Shown here: positions 61,036 through 64,000 of the stretch, piece after piece
Position numbering within the stretch: position 1 is the first letter of the stretch
Layout: each line of letters opens with the position of its first letter
NCBI GenBank assembly: GCA_030041495.1
Contig: JASHNT010000024.1
Location: 1-64,000 of the forward strand
Source of the DNA: Bryobacteraceae bacterium
Lineage (GTDB): Bacteria; Acidobacteriota; Terriglobia; Bryobacterales; Bryobacteraceae
Direction: 5' to 3'
DNA: 64,000 nt
Made by a program: the position numbers and the translations under genes
Notes under the pieces: model-generated
Told to the model about the DNA's origin: nothing
What the model saw: only the letters and a program-made list of their open reading frames with translations
Databases searched by the model: none

Positions 61036-62069
61036 TAGTGCCCTCCTTTCATCTCTGGGATGCGGGTTAGCATTGTGTTGTAAGCGCGGCTGAGCTCCTT
61101 CGCGCGCGACCCGAACATATCGAACTCCTTCCCTCCTCCGTCGACGAACTGCTGGAACGAGGTGGTCAGTTGCTGCAGCACCGTAATATTCTCATTCAAT
61201 GACAGCGCCGAGGCGTGGTTGTGTGGCGTCTCGACGCCTTTGCAGAGTATCGCATAGGACTCCCGCGACACCGCCACGCCGTCCCAGTAGGCGTAGCGCA
61301 TCCAGGACACTCCGTCAAAGATCTCCGCGCCGGCGAAAAAGTAAAGCGGCGTGATGAGCGGGTCAAGACCACCCCAGATGTGGATTGGTGAAGCGACTTC
61401 TTCCCTGTCCATTGCGACTCGGATCTTAGCGATCGTCCGCAGTCTATCGACCAGGTTGTTCCCCAGCTCTTTCTCGGTAAGGCCCAGCGCGTTGAAGCCC
61501 CGGCATTTGGCGACGTGCCCGAGGATAGCGCTGGTATCGAGGTATGCGGCGCGCTGTCCGGAGGGTTTGATGATGAAGTTGTTGAGAAAGCGTGGCTGGC
61601 CCGCGAAGAACTTCCGCGCGGCCTGGATCTGGGTCTCGACAGGACTTCCCTTGGCCGTGTGGTCGAAGTTGGCGACGATGAATTGCCCTTGAGGAAGATT
61701 CTGGAGGACCTTTGCGTAATGGTCCGCGGTGAAGTCCGATGGCTTGTGGTCGTAGACCCGCGGCTCGGAGGAGTCGTATTCGGGGGACAGTTCGTATCCG
61801 CCGCTGTCAATGAAGACGAGCGCCGCCGAGTTGTAGGAACTTGTGGTGTTCTTTAGGTGTCCGAAGTGGAGATCGTAGGCGCTTAGGAGGAAAGCGGTGT
61901 TGAGGTACGGGTGTACGAGGTCCAGGCTTGCCGACACTTTGGAGTACGACTTCTTTTGGCCCTTTTCCCGTGCAAATCCAAATCCCTTGCTGGAAAACGA
62001 CGGAACGAGGAGGGGAAGTGTGACTGTCGCGTCGTTCTTGAGTTTGAGATTACTCCTCCGGGCTAGCAA
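61035..62069 (-). CDS. cap10: tRNA-guanine transglycosylase-like protein, Cap10-type (type IV CBASS)
   Basis: 344 residues from a TTG with GGAGG 6 bp upstream. FIDSGGYELS (Asp88) resembles the TGT motif DSGGFQ, and AGAEIFDGVSW (Asp252) the second catalytic aspartate region; HIWGGLDPLITPLYFF lies on the barrel strand before it. The CxCxxC zinc site of true TGT enzymes is absent, so RNA exchange as in queuosine synthesis is doubtful. TGT-like Cap10 is one of the three defining type IV CBASS accessories. Overlaps the QueC gene by 20 bp and the CD-NTase gene by 1 bp. Confidence 0.8.
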   Translation of the reverse strand: MLARRSNLKLKNDATVTLPLLVPSFSSKGFGFAREKGQKKSYSKVSASLDLVHPYLNTAFLLSAYDLHFGHLKNTTSSYNSAALVFIDSGGYELSPEYDSSEPRVYDHKPSDFTADHYAKVLQNLPQGQFIVANFDHTAKGSPVETQIQAARKFFAGQPRFLNNFIIKPSGQRAAYLDTSAILGHVAKCRGFNALGLTEKELGNNLVDRLRTIAKIRVAMDREEVASPIHIWGGLDPLITPLYFFAGAEIFDGVSWMRYAYWDGVAVSRESYAILCKGVETPHNHASALSLNENITVLQQLTTSFQQFVDGGGKEFDMFGSRAKELSRAYNTMLTRIPEMKGGH

Positions 62070-62667
62070 TCAGGGCCTCCACGTCGGCGCAGGAGTCGCA
62101 TCGCCCGCAGGGCTGGGCGAGACCGAGTTCGCAGCTGTAGGTTAACTTGGTTGGCACCTCTAGTTCTTTGGAGAGTTGCCAGATTTCAGATTTGGTCCAG
62201 TTGATAAAGGGTGCGGCAAGTTGCACTGAGCCGAGCTCGTATTGGTCAATAACGGCTTGGATTGTTGACACAAAGGGGGGGCGACAGTCGGCGTAGGGGG
62301 TGCCGGTGTGAATTCCGAGTGCGAGTAGTGAGGTTCGTGCCGGCAGCTCCATGAGGGCGCCCATGACTAGGAAGGCGTTTCGCGCGCGAACGAGACCGGC
62401 GCCCTTTTCGGTTGGCCCTGACCACGCCGTCCGGGTCAACGGAACGCCATAGTGGGCGGCGATTAGTGCGGCCGCGCGGGACTCACGCTTCGCGGAGGCC
62501 TGCCCGTAGTTGACAAAGATGCTGTGAACGGGCATCCCCTGAGACAGGTAGAATGCGAGGCAGGTTGATGAGTCTATACCGCCGCTGAGCAGTACGGCGA
62601 CCGCTGATTGGGCGGGTCTCTGGCGGGTCGCGGGGATGTGGCTTGGTTTGAGCCTGCGGCGGGGCAT
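62050..62667 (-). CDS. cap9: QueC-like 7-cyano-7-deazaguanine synthase, Cap9-type (type IV CBASS)
   Basis: 205 residues from the ATG (TTG one codon earlier also possible; GGGAGG lies 12-15 bp upstream). The PP-loop ATP-binding motif LLSGGIDSS (28-34) opens the enzyme, SIFVNYGQASAKRESRAA and LALGIHTGTPYADCRPPF are QueC blocks, and the C-terminal zinc cysteines C179, C187, C190 and C193 are all present. QueC turns carboxy-deazaguanine into preQ0 via an adenylated amide intermediate. No queD, queE or folE is adjacent, and the neighbours form a CBASS operon, so it is the Cap9-type member rather than tRNA biosynthesis. First gene of the operon. Confidence 0.9.
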   Translation of the reverse strand: MPRRRLKPSHIPATRQRPAQSAVAVLLSGGIDSSTCLAFYLSQGMPVHSIFVNYGQASAKRESRAAALIAAHYGVPLTRTAWSGPTEKGAGLVRARNAFLVMGALMELPARTSLLALGIHTGTPYADCRPPFVSTIQAVIDQYELGSVQLAAPFINWTKSEIWQLSKELEVPTKLTYSCELGLAQPCGRCDSCADVEALIASPEE

Positions 62668-62696
62668 CAACGCTTAGGGCGACCTCCCAAATATGA

Positions 62697-62709
62697 GTTG
62701 TACCACAAC
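62697..62709. promoter_or_regulatory. Dyad in the CBASS operon promoter region
   Basis: GTTGT-ACC-ACAAC, flanked outside by ATAT on both sides (62691-62694 and 62710-62713), lies 30 bp upstream of the QueC-like start. It may bind a dimeric repressor. No CapW or CapH-type regulator gene is near. Confidence 0.4.
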
Positions 62710-62713
62710 ATAT

Positions 62714-63576
62714 CCGGCATGTAATGTTTCGTTTCTCTGGAAAAATAGACCGGGCGTCTGGTGACGTGCATTCTGAATTATGTTGGAGCAGGGTGAAAGG
62801 GGGGCTTGCGATGCGGGTCCTGGACTTGGCGGAGAAGGCGTTGGACGGGGATGTCAACTTCGCAGGACTGGCGGAGGCTAGGTGATTGGCTGTGGTCTCA
62901 AGCGCACCGCTTTCCCGCGGCGCCGCGGCCTCCGGCATTTTAGGGATCGCGGGTTCCGCGATCTCCTGTTCGCCTACGTCGATGTGCCAGTGTCTCGGGG
63001 GAGGCGGGTTGCCTGGCGTGTTAGATCACTTCAGCGAGGCTGAGTCGCAGACAATCGGATCGCCGTTGATTGTGGCGGCTTCCATTGGGCGGACGCTCTG
63101 GGGACTACAGACGCGGGTCGCCGTGCAAATGCCAAATAGCGGCGGGGGAGGGGGATTTGCGGCTGCTGAGCACTCCGTTCGGGAAGGGGTGGTTTTTTTG
63201 CGAGAACTGGGTCGGCGGGGACGGCGGGTCCGAGAGGGTTGGTGGCGAGGGCGACGGAATGCCCGCGAATTTCTCAGGGGCTCGTGGAACAAGAGCGGGA
63301 GCGGTCGGGCGATGCGTGGCCCCGGCGGGGGCATCTGTGCGGGTTCCTGGGGGATGAGCGCAAATGTTCGGCAGGGTCTGGAGGCGGGGCGTTGGGGTGC
63401 CGGACGCGCTGCGTTTTTAGGCGCCTCTTGGGTTCATACTGCCGATTGACCAGCCGACTGTGCCGGTGGCAAACACGATCACTCCAACGCACAGGCTGTT
63501 CGCGAATTTTGGATGCCGTGAAATGGTGAGGGCTGCTCGCGCCCAAGCTGGATGTGTCCCGCGGAAATGTGCGGGT
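62714..63576. other. Gene-poor stretch beside the CBASS operon
   Basis: About 860 bp on which no frame shows a family motif. A 24-codon plus-strand frame at 62811-62885 (MRVLDLAEKALDGDVNFAGL...) has a good GGTGAAAGGGGGG in front and could be a gene remnant. G-rich tracts (for instance near 63140-63153) are frequent. The longer frames present, up to 187 codons, are Gly/Arg-rich and look like chance open frames in GC-rich DNA. Most likely eroded sequence at an island border. Confidence 0.45.
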
Positions 63577-64000
63577 TTAGTTCTCGCTCGGGGTTTTTTC
63601 CATGTGGTCGATGACCAGGACTTCAAGGGAGGTTTTGCGGCGTTCGAGGTTGAGGCCGAGTTTTTCGAGGGCGGAGCTCATGGCGTCGGGCGAGGCTGAA
63701 TCCAGCGCCTTGAGGGCTTCGGGCGGCAGGGGGACGCCTTGCTGGACGGCGGCTCGGATCATGAGCGTGCGGAAATCCTCGGCAGTGAATTCGAGGGAAA
63801 AATCGTAGATGCCCTTGAGGCCGGTGAAGTCGACCACGGGACGGCCGGTGAAGCGCGAAAGGATTTCGGCGATGGCTTCCATGGGGAATTTCTTGCCTTC
63901 GAGCTTGTTGTTGCCCATGCTAAAGGAGCCGCCGTTGCCGGTGTCGACAGTTGAGCCGGAACTGTCGCCGTTGGCGACGACACTGACGTTATCGGGATTT
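63577..64000 (-). CDS. TIGR03435-family protein, C-terminal part (truncated by window edge)
   Basis: The C-terminal 140 residues are visible; the frame is open to the right edge. AIAEILSRFTGRPVVDFTGL, KGIYDFSLEFTAEDF and LEKLGLNLERRKTSLEVLVI, DHMEKTPSEN match the end of TIGR03435 proteins, as in the gene at 35401. The segment before it (SSGSTVDTGNGGSFSMGNNK) is the Gly/Ser-rich linker found in longer members. Function unknown; the complete protein is expected to be secreted. Confidence 0.9.
   Translation of the reverse strand, partial: NPDNVSVVANGDSSGSTVDTGNGGSFSMGNNKLEGKKFPMEAIAEILSRFTGRPVVDFTGLKGIYDFSLEFTAEDFRTLMIRAAVQQGVPLPPEALKALDSASPDAMSSALEKLGLNLERRKTSLEVLVIDHMEKTPSEN

Noticed and set aside
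62050-62667. QueC-like gene as ordinary queuosine biosynthesis or as part of a Qat or dpd DNA-modification system
   Set aside because: No queD, queE, folE, QatA/B/D or Dpd helicase and nuclease genes are next to it; the adjacent CD-NTase, SLATT, TGT-like and OGG-like genes fit type IV CBASS better.
62886-63449. 187-codon plus-strand frame in the gene-poor stretch
   Set aside because: Gly/Arg/Ser-rich with no domain and no start signal; overlapping frames are equally open, as expected by chance at this GC content.

Overview
The window is GC-rich, densely coded chromosomal DNA from a soil-type Acidobacteriota, most likely of the Solibacter/Bryobacter group (Bryobacterales). The evidence is two members of the TIGR03435 family, a TIGR03437-type (Solibacter) C-terminal domain on a secreted GDSL protein, a MacB-like ABC permease, a protein kinase with TolB/WD40-like repeats, and an imuA-imuB-dnaE2 mutagenesis cassette. 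No rRNA, tRNA, CRISPR array or intact insertion sequence was recognised.

Layout. 1-2.4 kb: imuA-imuB-dnaE2 mutasome (dnaE2 cut by the left edge). 2.7-6.3 kb: TolC-type outer-membrane factor, EmrA-type adaptor and a TPR protein, with no inner-membrane pump beside them. 6.3-12.3 kb: metabolism (GTP-type PEP carboxykinase, Uma2 nuclease, OPT transporter, ubiE and aroB overlapping). 12.4-23.7 kb: envelope and secreted proteins, including an LssY_C protein, a TAT-exported dienelactone hydrolase, a frameshifted ABC permease, an FKBP isomerase, a ModA-like binding protein, a diheme cytochrome and a PQQ dehydrogenase. 23.8-26.5 kb: an ABC exporter whose permease is fused to a degenerate amidohydrolase. 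26.5-34.7 kb: a long leftward run (lpxD, LOG, SpoIIE/RsbU phosphatase, methyltransferase, YraN, glucosidase, paired half-size EamA proteins).

36-40.3 kb is a leftward exopolysaccharide locus: CpsB-like PHP phosphatase, UpxY/RfaH-type NusG paralogue, Wza-like exporter, and a Wzz protein fused to a degenerate M48 peptidase domain. It is followed by a Ser/Thr kinase. At 43.6-49.4 kb lies what looks like a polysaccharide or wall O-acylation operon: MBOAT, two SGNH proteins, a 48-residue zinc ribbon and an SH3 lipoprotein. 49.4-58 kb holds a VapBC pair behind tandem 8-bp repeats, secreted hydrolases, HicB and barstar orphans, and aceE.

The most notable system is at 58.8-62.7 kb: five tightly overlapping leftward genes encoding a QueC-like enzyme, a TGT-like protein, a CD-NTase with a glycine-rich N-terminus, a two-TM SLATT protein and an HhH-GPD glycosylase-like protein. 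This is the gene set of a type IV CBASS anti-phage system. A remnant HigBA pair and a repeat-flanked acidobacterial gene lie next to it, followed by about 0.9 kb with no convincing gene, so the area looks like a small defence island. The window ends inside a second TIGR03435 gene.
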